Positions 1 through 11,775 of a stretch of 64,000 nucleotides of DNA are shown in pieces. Each line of letters opens with the position of its first letter. Within the stretch, counting starts at the first letter, position 1. The notes beneath the pieces are model-generated. The model saw nothing but the letters and a program-made list of their open reading frames with translations. It had not been told where the DNA came from and did no database searches. The translations under genes and the position numbers were made by a program. This DNA is from Gonium pectorale (taxonomy: Eukaryota; Chlorophyta; Chlorophyceae; Chlamydomonadales; Volvocaceae), in the NCBI GenBank assembly GCA_001584585.1, contig LSYV01000002.1, positions 3,291,601 to 3,355,600 on the forward strand, read 5' to 3'.

Positions 1-3000
1 CAGGCGCTACCGCCCGAGCCGGTGCTGCCGCCCGAGCTGGAGCCCAAGCCCGCGGTAGGGGGCCCGGCCGGTCGGGCAGACGTGGGGCCTCGGGGCGGCA
101 TGGAGGCGGGGTCGGTCCGGACGGTCTGGGCCTGGCGCTCTGGCGGCCGGTCGTTGGGCGCCATGTGGGGCCAGCGGCTGCAGCGCTCGATAGTGCGCAC
201 GGCATGCCCTACCTACGGAGCCCTCATACGTGCTGCCTGCGGACCGTACGGCCCACTGTAGCTCCATCGTGGCGCTGGCAGGCCCAATCAGGGAATGTTA
301 CGACGGGTCTTGGCGCGGGTGCTGGCACCTCCTGCTCCTATCCCCTCGGGCGCGGCGCGGAGCCTGCGGGGAAAGGGGCTGCTTCCACTCCCCCGCCCCT
401 ATTTGCGCATCACCTCGTGCTGTCCCTGCCGCCTCGTTAACCACCCCAAACCCCAACCCCGCCGCCGCCCAACCTCACCAGGAGGTGGTGCTGCCGGAGG
501 GCGTCGAGCCGCTGGTGCTGTGGCGCGAAGCCGAGGCTGTCGGCGGCGTCGCCTCCGCCGGCACGCCAGGACCCGCTGCCACCGACGCCGCCGTGGCTGG
601 CAGCGTAATGGTGGATCCTATGCTGGTCCGCTGGCTGCGGCCGCACCAGCGGGAGGGCGTGCAGTTCATGTTTGACTGCGTGACGGGCCAGCGCCTGGAG
701 GGGAAGCAGGGTAAGGGGAGGGGAAGGGGGTCAGGCAGAGGGGGTGGTCGCCTTGGACAAAGTGCCGGGCATGTTGGTGGTTTGGATCTGATGCGGTGTG
801 CGGACGGGGGGGACGAGAAGGACTTGTTGGGGAGGCGGGGCGTGGAAGGAGTTCTGGCCTTTGCTTGGCGGAGCTTTGGGGGTTGTAGCTGCAGGCGGCC
901 GCCGCGGGGTTCTCCGGGCTACGGTGAACTTGGGAGGGCATCCGAAAGAGACGGGGCCGTCCGCTGGGAGCCAGCTGCACGCGTCTGCACTGGCCCCCAA
1001 TGCACATCCCTCCTGTCCCGCGCAGCACTCGGACCCGCTCCAAACCCGCTCCCCGGCCCGTCGTTCAAGCGGCCTGCATGTGCAAAACCCCAGCGCCTCC
1101 CTCTCCCTTCCTCCCCCCAGGCTGCATCCTGGCAGACGACATGGGCCTGGGCAAGACGCTGCAGGGCATCACGCTCATGTGGACGCTGCTCACCGCCGGC
1201 CACCCCGCCCTGGGCGGCTGCCCGCTGGCCCGGCGCGCCATCATCGTGTGCCCCACCTCGCTGGTATCCAACTGGGACAACGAGTGCACCAAGTGGCTGC
1301 AGGCGAGGAGTGGGGGAGGCGGGGAGGGGGAGAGGGTCAATGCATCAAAAGGCGGTCTCACTAGAGAGGCCTGAGGCGAGGGGCCGGGGGCGGGCCGGGT
1401 AATGGGCACCGTAAGGTAGCGCACCGTGGGACGCGTTCTTGTAGGCGTTACCGTAAACCTCCTAGAAACAGAGGGCGGCGCGGCTAGGCATTAGACGTGC
1501 AACAGTCCTTGACTGCTTGCATGTTGGTCTTTCGTTGTAGGGAAGCCGGTGGGGTGGGGTTGAGGCTGGGGGCCACGTTGCAGTGGGCGCGCCGCTCAAG
1601 CCCGCTGCAACCCGCTGACCCCGACCCCCGCGAGCTTGTGGCGTTGCGTAATGTGCTGCGTGCGACTTCCTGGCTGCCTTTCCCTCACAGACATTTTCCT
1701 TGCCGCTGCATGTGCCGTCGCTGCTGCTTGTGTGGTCCCCAGGGCCGGCTCAAGACGCTGGCCCTGTGCGAGAGCTCCCGCGAGGACGTGGTCGCCAACA
1801 TCGCGCTCTTCCTGCATCCCAGCAACGTGTACAAGGTGGGCGGGGTGGGCGGGCGAGCGGAGCGGGGCGGCGGCTGGGTCGGGGGGGGAGGTCTGTGGCG
1901 GGCAGGAACGGGGAGTGGGTACCCGACAGGCTCGCGTGGGCTGGGGTTTAGAGGTAGAGAGTGGGCTCGGGACGACCCGGGCGACCCCGCTGTCCAAGCT
2001 GGGAGGCACAGAGCGGGGCGGGAGAGCTCGGAGGACAGACAAGTGGGAGACGTGCGGGGCGGGATGGATCGGGGCATGCCGGGTTGTGCAATGCAGGCAG
2101 GTACCTGAGGCGCTGGGTGAGCCGACAAATGGTGTGTGGACCGGGTGTAGCATAGCCGCCAGCCGGTTGGCTATGTCGGGCCGACTCGGAGGACGTGCCA
2201 ACCGCCCGTGCCGTGTCACTAAGCACCAGTACTTCGAATGGGTCACGTGGGAAAAACTGGAAGCCAGACCGTGCTGCAGCGCTGCCATGGCACCGCAACC
2301 CGCTCCCCCCCCACACCTACGTCCCTTAACCTCAGGGCCAGGTTGAAACCTCACCCGCCCTCTTCTCACCCCACCCTCCTCGCAATCCAATCAGGTCCTG
2401 ATCCTGAGCTACGAGACCTTCCGTCTGCACGCCGAGCGGCTTCAAGCGCCCCACGCGTGCGACCTGCTCATGTGCGACGAGGTGGGTGGTGGTGGTTTTG
2501 GAGTGGGTGGCGGTGGGGGGGGGAGTTGTGGTGAAGGTGGAGAGGGGGATCAGGAATTTAAAAAAGGCGGTGGCGAGCGGAGGGTGCCAGCGCGGGGCGT
2601 TGCGGGGGCGAAGGGGAAGGAATCTAGCGCTGGAATCTGTCTTGGCGTTGCCCCTCCCGTCTCGCAGCCGGCCCCGCACTGTTCCTTCCCCCGCCATTAC
2701 TCTGCGCCCAACGCCACGCCCAACCCCTTGCCTGCAGGCGCACCGGCTCAAGAACGACGCCACGCTGACCAACCGGGTGGGACCCAGGGGCTGCTGTGGT
2801 GCTCAGGGTCGTGCCTGTGTGCCTCACCCATTGCGAAGGGACAAGCGAGGGCGCGGTCCGTTTCATGGGCTCGGGCCGGGTCAACCTCGCTGCGCTATGG
2901 CTGGGGCCAGTCGGGGTTGTCGCGTACGTTGCCCCGGCTGCAGGAGCCCGCATTCTCCTTCCCCGAACTCCTTGCCCGCCCTCCCGCCTGCCAGTCCCCG

Positions 3001-6000
3001 CCTGCGTCATCTAGCTCCCCTCTTGCCCCCACCCGCTGCCTTTCCTCAGGCTCTGGACACGCTGCAGTGCAAACGCCGTGTGCTGCTGTCGGGTGGGTGG
3101 GTGGGTGGGTGGGATGGGTCGAGCAGCAGCGCGTCTGTGGCATGGCTGCCTGGCGGGCCCCGCCTTCCGAACACTCCACGCGCCAGCACCAACCCTTCAA
3201 CCCAAGCTGCAACCCGGGGCTCCCATGCAATTGACACGCATCCCTCCCACACCAACACCCATTCCCACACGCTAGACCACACCCACTGCCACTACCACGG
3301 CCACTACCACGGCCACACCTCTGCTCGTGTAATGCCTCTTGCCGTGCCCGTGACGCCCCCGCCCCACACCCTACAACTCCACCAAGACCGCCGTTACTCC
3401 TACTCATGAGTATGCGATTCGGTGTCCGCGACGCAACCCCCACCCCCACCCCCAGGCACGCCCATGCAGAACCACCTGGACGAATTCTTTGCCATGGTCG
3501 ACTTCTGCAACCCGGGGGTACTGGGGGCGCCCGCGCAGGTGGGGGCGTTGTCGCGCCCGCAGCATGTGCAGGCATCCGGCACTGACCGGATGGCGCAGGG
3601 AGAGCCACATGGGGCGAACCGCCCGCTCTGTCCACGATTCCTTGCCTGAGGCAGGGCGCGGCACAGGTTAACGTTTGCCCCTGGCGTCGTACGCCGCTGA
3701 AGCCGCCGCTGCGAAACGGCGACGACGGCCTTGCCGGCCGCCCAGCACGCCCTCCGCTCATACCCTTGCCCCCTGCCTCTCCTCTCCCGCCCTTCGTGAT
3801 GTCCTGGATCCCAGTTCCGCCGGCACTACGAGGCGCCCATCCTGGCGGGCCGTGAGCCAGACGCCACCCCCGAGCAGGTGCGAACAGGGGCCACGTGGCG
3901 GGCACCATGGTTGCTGAGTGACAGCACCTACCCAGCTGTTGCGTCAACCCACTTGCTGCGTCAAACCCCCCTGCCTCCACCCCGCCCCGCCCCTCTGTCC
4001 CCGCTGCGCAGGTGGCGCTGGGTGCCGAGCGCAGCGCGCAGCTGAGCGGCCTCACCAACACCTTCATCCTGCGGAGGACCAATTCGCTGCTCTCGGCGCA
4101 CCTGCCGCCCAAGGCGGGTGCGGGGCGGGTCCCTGGGGGCAGGCAGGGAAAGTGCAGCTTGGGTCTGTGTTGGCCACAGTCCACCCTCATCCTTTCCTCT
4201 CCTCCGCAACCTCTTCCTCAAGGCAGTGCCCCGGTATTCCCTTTCCCCGTGTGCTTCGCAGCCCACCCTCCAGCTCCCTCCACACTGCACCCCGATGCCT
4301 TCCTCTGCTCCCTGTACACACAAGCACCGGTGCCTCTGCTGGCACGATACCACCCGCACGCCAGCTCCGTGCCCGCTCTCTCCCCTGCCCGCCGTGTCTC
4401 TCTCCTGCCCTCCCCCTCGCCTCGCTTGCCCCTCTCCTGCCGCCTGGCAGTCAAGGCAATGTGCTACGCACCGCTCGTCTAAGGCAGCAGCTCCACGCCC
4501 ACTCCCTTCCCGGCCCCCCGTCTGACCCCTGCCCCCCCTTCCCTCCCCCTGCCCCCCTCCCTCGGTGTGCCCCTCCACCGGCAGGTGATCGAGGTGGTGT
4601 GCTGCCGCCTGACGGAGCTGCAGGTGCTCCTGTATGAGCACTTCCTGGCGTCCAAGGCCGCGCGGCGGCTGCTCAAGAGCGGCGGCAGGGGCGGCAAGGG
4701 CGGCGGCGCCAGCGGCGTGCTGTCCGCCATCACCAGCCTCAAAAAGCTGTGCAACCACCCAAAGCTCATCTACGACGCGGTGCACAGCAAGGCGGCGGCC
4801 GTGGCGGCGGGCGGCGGCGGCGGGGAGGACGGGGAGGGGCGCGTGGAGGGCTTCGAGGTACGCAGTCGGGTGTGCGAGTCTGAACAAGCATGTGCGACGG
4901 GATAAGGGAGCGGGGGCCAGATCTGACCGAGCTGTGAACCCTCTTTTACCTATTGTCCCACTGGTCCCGCAGCACGTCGGGTCGCTCTTCCCGCCCGGCC
5001 TGTTTGACAACGGGCGTGTGGGCCGCGGCGGCATGGCCGCGGGCTGGGAGAACCTGTCGGGCAAGATGGCGGTGCTGGCGCGCATGCTGGCGCTGCTGTA
5101 CGCGGAGACCAACGACAGGTGGGCACTGGGCGGGTGGGGGGGAGGAGGCGCAACGAGGCGTGGGGTGGAAGGGCGCGAGGGCTCGGGCGCGAGGAGCAGC
5201 GGCTCAACAGCCCAGCCGCATACCGTGGCCTCCCGCCCCCAACCCGTGGAAAGGGTCCTGTTCTTCTTTCTCCTCTGGTCCCTCGCCCCTCTTTCCAACG
5301 TGTGTGGGCCTGCTGTGTAACCGGTAACCTTATACCCAGCGCGGGATCGGCTATGCGGTGTATGCGTGGGCACCCACTGCAGGCGCATCCAGCCGACACG
5401 GCCCTGCCCGCCACCCCGCCCTGCCCGCCTCCGCTCCCACGCCACCCCCAGGATCGTGCTCGTGTCCAACTACACCTCGTCGCTGGACCTGTTTGCGCAG
5501 CTGTGCCGCGAGCGGGGCTACCCCTTTGTGCGGCTGGATGGCACCACCACCATCAACAAGAGGCAGAAGCTCGTCAAGGTGAGGGCCGCCGGGGACCGGG
5601 CTGGGGCTGGGCTGGGGCTGGGCCGAGGCTGGGCCCTGCGCACGTAGGTGTCTTTCCTCTCCCCGCGCTATCGCACTGGACCACCGCGCACCCTTCTGCC
5701 TGCGCGCCGCGGCCTCGCCGCTGCCGCGCCTATGAACATGCCGGAGAGGAGGCCGGGATGCGCCCACCGCCGATACTCCCTTGGGCGCGCCTCCGGCTGC
5801 CCTCCTTCCCTGCCCTGCCCTCGCGTCCCACCCTGCCACGGCCCGCCCCAACCCGCCCGCCCAGGTTTTCAACGACCCCGCCGAGCGACAGTTTGCGTTT
5901 TTGCTGTCGTCCAAGGCGGGCGGCTGCGGACTCAACCTCATCGGGGCGAACCGGCTGGTGCTCTTCGACCCCGACTGGTGTGTGTGGGCGTGGGCGCGGG

Positions 6001-9000
6001 CAGGGGCGAAGGCTGTACAGGCCGCGCACCAACGCCCGCCTTACCCTCCTCCCCCTTACTCCGCAGGAACCCGGCCAACGACCAGCAAGCGGCGGCGCGG
6101 GTGAGAACGGGTTGCCACAGGAAGGCTACCAGTCGGCTGTTGCCGGATTCGACGCCGGAAATTGGCATTGGGCGCTGAAGGGCGGCTGTGATCGCCGTCC
6201 CAAGGGCGCACCGCCTCACCTTCCTATCCTTGGTGCCCCACAAACTCCCAGCAGACACGCCCACACCCGGCCCGCGCCATGCGCGAGCAGCTCCCGCCTG
6301 CCGCCACGTGTACGTCACCGTGTCCGTATCCCCTTTCCCCTGCCGCCCGCGCCGTCGCACGCCCAGCCTCCTCGCCCCCTCCCAACCTCCTCGCCCCCGC
6401 CCGCCAGGTGTGGCGCGACGGGCAGCGCAAGCGCGTCTTCGTGTACCGCTTCCTGTGCAGCGGCTCCATCGAGGAGAAGGTCTACCAGCGGCAGCTCAGC
6501 AAGGAGGGGCTCAAGCAGCTGGTCAGCAAGAGCGGTGAGCGAGGGCGGGCCGGCCGGCTAGGGGTGCGGGGATGGCGGGGCGGGAGGCGCGCGGGCCCGG
6601 TGGCGGATCGCAGAGGCATGCTCGCGCGCGTATGTAGACACATCCATCGCCCACATCCGCAACGTTCCGGCAGACGGGCAACTACGTTCACCGCCCTGAA
6701 GGCGACCTGGTCGGAGCGCCGCCCGGCGCTTCAGTTCATGCTTGCGTCCCCTTGAAATCAGTCCTTGCCGCCCTCACAACCACTACCTCAGCTCTTCGCG
6801 CCTCCTCATGCCCCCTTGCGTCCTCGCGCCTCCTCGCGTCCCCAGGCAAGGCGGCCGCCAACGTGATGACTGCCGAGGACCTCCGCGAGCTCTTCGCCCT
6901 CAACACCAACATCGCCTCTGACACGTACGACTGCATGGTTGCGGCGCCGGCGGCAGCAGCTTCTGCTGCTGCAGTGGCGGCGGCCGCGGTTCCTGCACAC
7001 CGGGAGCGAGAGCAGGGAGAACGGCTGAACGACGCCGCCGGGGCCGGAGCCCGCTGTGTGGTGGAATTGCTGTCAGACGATGAGGATGGGGAGGAGGACG
7101 ACGACGAAGAAGAAGAGGCTGCGGAGGAGGAGGACGATTTCGACAGCGAGGACGACCGGCGAGCTCGGCGGAGGGGCGCCAGGAGCAGCAAGGGGAGCAG
7201 CAGGAGTGGCAAAGCAAATGGGCGAGCTGGTGGAGGCGTAGGTGGGCCCGCCCCGGCCATGGCACAGCCCCTGCCGCCGCCAGTGCACCAGGCGCAGGTA
7301 GGCGGTAGCGTGGGGTTGTCGATATTGGCGCTGGCGGCTGATCCAAGTTCATCCGGCTTCCCCGCCTGGCCACCGCCTCTCCCGCGTGCTCTCCCGGCTT
7401 CTCCCTCAGGCTGGCATAATTGCATGCGCACAGGGTTTGGGGTGCGCCGCTGGACTGCTGGGGGTATGCGAACGAGTTTGACTTGCGGATGCGGCCTGTG
7501 GCGAACCGGGGTACATGAACTTGAGCCTCCAGCGCGATGGGAATGCTTTCCGCCTTTCAACGCTCGCAAACTGCCCCCTTGCTGGCCCCACCAGGTTGGC
7601 GAACCCGCGGAAGAGGACCTGGCGAGCTGGGCGCACCACCCCACCCCGGATACCGTGCCGGACGCCGCTATGCGCCGCTGCGCCGCCCCCGACGTGTCAT
7701 TCATCTTTAGCTGCTGCGTGGCTGGAAAGCACATCGAGGGCGGGGACGAGGAAGAGGCGCGGATCGCGGCGGGCACGGGCGTGGGCGCAGCGGCGAGCGG
7801 CGGCAGGGGAGGAGCGCTCGGCGGCCGAGCGGCCGGAGGCGCGGGCGGCGTCGGCGTTGCGTCGCGGCCAGTCAGGGGAGGCGCAGGCAGCGGCACGCGC
7901 AGCGTCAGCTGTCTCAGCACGCCGGCGGCAGCTGTGCCAGTGATGCCGGCGGCGACGCCGGCTCCGGCAGCTGCTGCGCTCCCCGCCGCTGCCAGGGCGG
8001 TGGCCGTTACTACGCCGGGAGCTGCGCTGGCGGGGGCACAGCCCGTGACCGGGAAGCGGCCAGCCGAGCCAATTGCCGGTTGCGCGGCCCCGCCGGCGTC
8101 TCGCCTCGCAACGGCTCAGGCAGGCGGACGCAGCGGCCCCGGGCCAAAGGCGCCAACCTCCGCCGCTGCTGGCAGTGCCGGGCCGGTGCCCGCTCTGGAG
8201 CAGGCGCGGGAAGCGGCAGCTCCGGCGCCTCCGCGTTCAGCGCCGCCGCCGGTAGCAGGCCTTACGCTGGTGCCTCCGCCTGCGCCCTCGCCTGGGCCCT
8301 CTGCCACCAGCCACGGCCCCACGGGTGGGGACCGACCGACCGCCCCGCTGCCGCGACTCAACCAACAGCAGCAGCAGCAGCAGCCGCAGGAGGCCAGCAC
8401 GCAGCTGGCCCGCGAGCTGGCCGTTGGAGGGGATGCCCCGCTGGCAAGGCAGCGGTCACCTCCTGCGACGGCAACGTCGGCAGGAGCCGTCAGCAGCAGG
8501 CCTTCGCAGCCGGCGGCGGGCGGGCCCCCGGCGGTGGCGGCGGGCCAGAACCTACCCGTGGGCCATGGGTCCCACGCTACCACGGCGGCCAGCGCGGCGG
8601 GAGCGCTAGCGACGGCAGCGGCTGGTACCCGGCCTGGCGGAGGCCTGGCGACGGCGTCGGCCGGGCCACCTAGCAGCGTTACGGGCACCGTGGTAGGCGT
8701 TACTCATGGCGTAGCTGGCGGGGCCGGTCACTGCAGCGGGAGTGCCGATGCAGCCCGTGGCGACGGCCGGGCTGCGCTCCTGGCCGCGCAACCGAGGGCC
8801 GCTCCGGCAGCGGCAGCCCTGCAGCCGGCACCGCAAGGGAAGCCGCAGCCGGTGGCAGCAAGGCCGTTACCGTTGCCTGCGACGCAGCCCGTGGCCCCAC
8901 AAGCCCCACCGCTGCCGCAGCAGCACCAGCAAGCGCACCTCAAGCCGGCGCCAGCGGCCGTGGGGCACCCTGCGGCGGTGCTGCGGCCTGCACAGCAGCT

Positions 9001-9202
9001 GGTCCAGCGGTCCGCAACAGCGGTGCAGGCGGGTGGTGCCGTGGCGGGAGCTGCCAGGGTGGCGGGCAGCGGCGGCGGTGCTGGCGGCGCGGGGGCGGCT
9101 GCAGGCAAGGCGGGTCGCTCGCTCGAGGCTGAGGCGGGACCGCACCCCAAGCGGCAGCGCGCGCCTGGCTGGTACATCGATGACGATGATGACTTTCTGT
9201 GA
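1..9202 (+). CDS. RAD54: RAD54-type SNF2 DNA translocase (5' partial)
   Basis: Swi2/Snf2 ATPase that works with RAD51 in homologous recombination, remodelling nucleosomes and stimulating strand invasion. Exons: <1-54, 482-710, 1121-1302, 1743-1835, 2395-2481, 2738-2776, 3050-3092, 3456-3538, 3815-3877, 4012-4113, 4585-4857, 4973-5118, 5452-5578, 5865-5977, 6067-6100, 6408-6534, 6846-7297, 7595-9202. All phases agree and give 1284 residues in the window. Visible motifs: [15 protein letters not shown], Walker A DDMGLGKT (near residue 103), the DEAH box split across an intron (CDE/AHRLKN), [64 protein letters not shown] and DLASWAHH match the plant RAD54 tail and separate it from RAD54B or other SNF2 families. 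After about residue 800 there is an unusual extension of some 480 residues, rich in Ala/Pro/Gly with a poly-Q tract (about nt 8364-8385), ending in [10 protein letters not shown]. Introns 1303-1742 and 4114-4584 start with GC. The start codon lies upstream of the window. Confidence 0.94.
3091..3118 (+). repeat. GGGT tandem tract over a RAD54 5' splice site
   Basis: Seven runs of GGG, mostly separated by a single T, sit on the coding strand. The exon ends at 3092 and the intron GT is 3093-3094, so the tract starts in the last exon bases and forms the start of the intron. This is a canonical G-quadruplex pattern in both DNA and pre-mRNA; folding is inferred. Confidence 0.85.
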
Positions 9203-10628
9203 GTCACTGCCATGGGGTGCCAGCAAGTGCACAGGTAGCGGGGGAGAACAACATGGGCAGGTCGCAATGCCGGACCGGAGGAGCGGGGCAGGGGAACAAC
9301 CTCGGCGTATAGGACCGCTCCCTCCATCGAAAGGGACCCAGGGACTTACTGCTGCGAAGCGGAGGGCGAGGGGCCCGTGGGCTTGACATGTGGTGTGGCT
9401 AGCGGGGATGGTGCGTGTGCCGCCAGACCGGTCGGACAGCCCGCATCAAGCGTGGGCGTGTGTCTTGAGCCGTGACCTGTTGGCTGAGTCCCCAGGTGCC
9501 GCCGCCCCGCATCGCGCGCTGGGGCGCGTGCTATGGGTATGTGCCACACCCAGGCGTGCAACGTAGGGAAGATCGTTGAGCTTGTGCGTGGCGGCATGGG
9601 GAGCATCGGGGTCCGGCAGGTGGACAATCGGCAGCTGCCCGCAGGTGATCACTTGTAGGGCAGGGCAGCGCGGATGTTTGTAGGGCCGTGTTGTGTTGTG
9701 TGTGCTCCCGTTGTTGCTGTCCGAGCCGTACGTGTCGGCAAGGGTTTTGGACGCTGCAGGATGCAAATGTTGTGCACGTGTTGGCGCGGTGTTGCGGTAT
9801 GTGACGTGTTGAGTTTGCGAGTTGCAGGAGGGGAAATGCCGCTTCGCCTCCACCGACCTGGTATGTTCTTTTTGTCTGTGGCTTTTAGGGTATTGCTTCT
9901 GGGCAATCGAGGCAAGACCTGCGTGTGCAGAGAAAGCGTCACAGACTCATTGGCCCCGTGCTTGTTCTCGTGTTCATGGCACGGCGCGCGCTAATTGAGA
10001 AAGGGCCATGGGCGCGGACGCTGGGCGCCCCAGTTTGCTTGCGGGCGTGTAGACGGGAGAGCGCTGTGTTTGCCCTCGTAGCTTTGCGTAGGGGCGGGGC
10101 GCTGAAGCTCTCGAGACACGGTGGGCTGCAGCGGGGGTCGATGCAAGCGCCTTGTAACTCGTTTCATCGCAGGGCGTTGCGCAGGCCGTGGCGCAGGCGG
10201 CTGCCGACAGCCTCCATCGTCGGATGACAGCAAGGTGTGCCGGTGCTCCGTCGCTCCTATGCCCCTTTGCAGCCCCCCTCTTGAGACACACTCAGCAATC
10301 CCACCTTGCAATCCCCACGATAACCGAGCGCTTACGGTGCAATGCGGGCTTCGGCACCGACAACTGCTCATCTAGGGTCCCCCTATCGCTCAGTAACCTC
10401 TTTCAGTGATCGTCGCACTGCCAAAAGAAGCAAGAACAAGCGCAGGGCAAGCGAAGCGAACCAACTTGAATGAGAGACCACCGCCACACAAGCAGGCGCA
10501 GACGTGTGCTCCTCTGCCCCTGCCTTCCCGCAGCTCACGCCTACACAAGCCTCACCGCACCGCCGAGGTGGCGCTGCAAGCGCTACCCCACCCCCAGCTG
10601 AGCCGTCAAAGTTCCAAAAATGTGCCGC
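9203..10628. other. Convergent 3' region, no gene seen
   Basis: This stretch lies between the stop of RAD54 (+) and the stop of the nuclease-like gene (-). Short open frames here have no recognisable domain or coding pattern. It most likely holds the RAD54 3' UTR and the short 3' UTR of the minus-strand gene. Confidence 0.7.
10153..10157 (+). terminator. TGTAA polyadenylation signal, probable for RAD54
   Basis: TGTAA is the volvocine polyadenylation signal. This is the first copy I find on the + strand after the RAD54 stop, about 950 bases downstream. Use of this copy is inferred. Confidence 0.45.
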
Positions 10629-11671
10629 TCAACCTAGTGTCCTAACGAGCTGGCAGAGGTCGAGCGGCAGGGCGCCCCAGGGGCCGCACCACCGCGCCAT
10701 CGCCCACCGTGCGGACTGCACCGGCCACACCGGCAGCTGCACGCAGCGCCACAGCCCGCCGAGCAGCCCCGCAGCGGCGATCCGCGCCGACAGCACCGCC
10801 CGCTCCGCCCGGCTGCTGCCCGGCATCAGCAGCGTCAGCGGCAGCCACAGCAGCCCGGGCTGGCTGTGGCGGGTCAATGTGATTGGGGGGCCGAGGGCCG
10901 TGGGCGCGCCGCTGGTGGCATGCTCCGCGTATACGTGCACCTCCAGGCGGTGGTCGGCCTCGGCGCCCTGTTCCTGGCCGGGGCTCCCCGCGTGCACGTA
11001 GATGCCGATGGCCAGCTTGGCGCCGCCGCCAGCCGGGCCCACCCAGCTGCACAGTGCCGCCAGCAGCTCGGCGCGGGACTGCTCATGGGCGACCTCCAGG
11101 ACCAGGGTCGGCGGGCCGGGGGGCTCGAAGGGGCCGGCAGCGGCTGCGGAGGCGGGAGGGGGGAGGGCAGGGGGCTGTCGTAATAAAGCGGTCACTTGCC
11201 ATGAGGCACTATGAGCTTGTGTGTGCCAGTCCTAACACAACGTGCAGGCGTGGCAATCCCAGTGTCAAAGGGCAAGCCTGACTCACGCTTGTACTCGAAG
11301 GACCCGTCCGGCTCCCGGCGCTCCCCGTTTGCAAAGGTGCGACGCGCCGAGCCGGTTACCCGGAACTGCTCCGGGTTTGAGAGACCCAAGGCGTCCAGCG
11401 CATGGTGCAGGGCAGTGTTGGCGTAGGCCCTGGGCACCTCATGCAGCAGACTCGTCTCACTGCTGCGCAGGACAAGGCCCAGCGGATCCGCTCCCCTCCC
11501 ATCATCAATGGGCTTGAACCACAGCCCGCGATCGTCCACAGATTTAGCAAGCGCGTCGAACTCCGACTGCCGGATGGGTTCCTCCAGCAAACGTTCTCCA
11601 AAACCGCAAGAGTTTAGCGCCGACCTCATGCTAACAATCAGCTTTCGCTGGCGCGGATTGAAAGATGGCAT
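10629..11671 (-). CDS. PD-(D/E)XK nuclease-like protein, two exons
   Basis: Two exons (11287-11671, then 10629-11143) join in phase 1 across a 143-base GTGAGT-AG intron and give 299 residues from the ATG at 11669-11671. The pattern PDGSF (near residue 123), then PTLVLEVAHEQS about 25 residues later, then KLAIGIYV resembles the Uma2/restriction-endonuclease-like fold common in algal and fungal proteins. There, D from PDG, E from LEV and a downstream K would form the metal site. The usual E-x-K spacing is not clean, so activity is doubtful. The last 60 residues are hydrophobic (Leu/Ala/Trp-rich). The neighbouring recombinase fragment and the typical multicopy nature of such genes suggest an element-associated or expanded family, but no terminal repeats are visible. 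Substrate and role are unknown. Confidence 0.6.
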
Positions 11672-11748
11672 TGGACTTGCTGGAACACTTGCACTCAAGC
11701 AGACACTGTCACTGTATGATAGTTTTGTCGTCTTGCCCTGCGGAACAC

Positions 11749-11775
11749 TTATTATATGTATAGTATAATAAAAAA
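11749..11775 (-). promoter_or_regulatory. AT-rich near-palindrome, probable TATA region
   Basis: A run of almost pure A/T (TTATTATATGTATAGTATAA and onward) stands out from GC-rich surroundings. It lies 78-104 bases upstream of the start codon of the minus-strand nuclease-like gene, suitable for a TATA box plus 5' UTR. It is also an imperfect inverted repeat. Confidence 0.45.

Noticed and set aside
2895..5469. Long minus-strand open frames of 431 and 502 codons
   Set aside because: They lie antisense to RAD54 exons and introns and are the expected by-product of high GC content.
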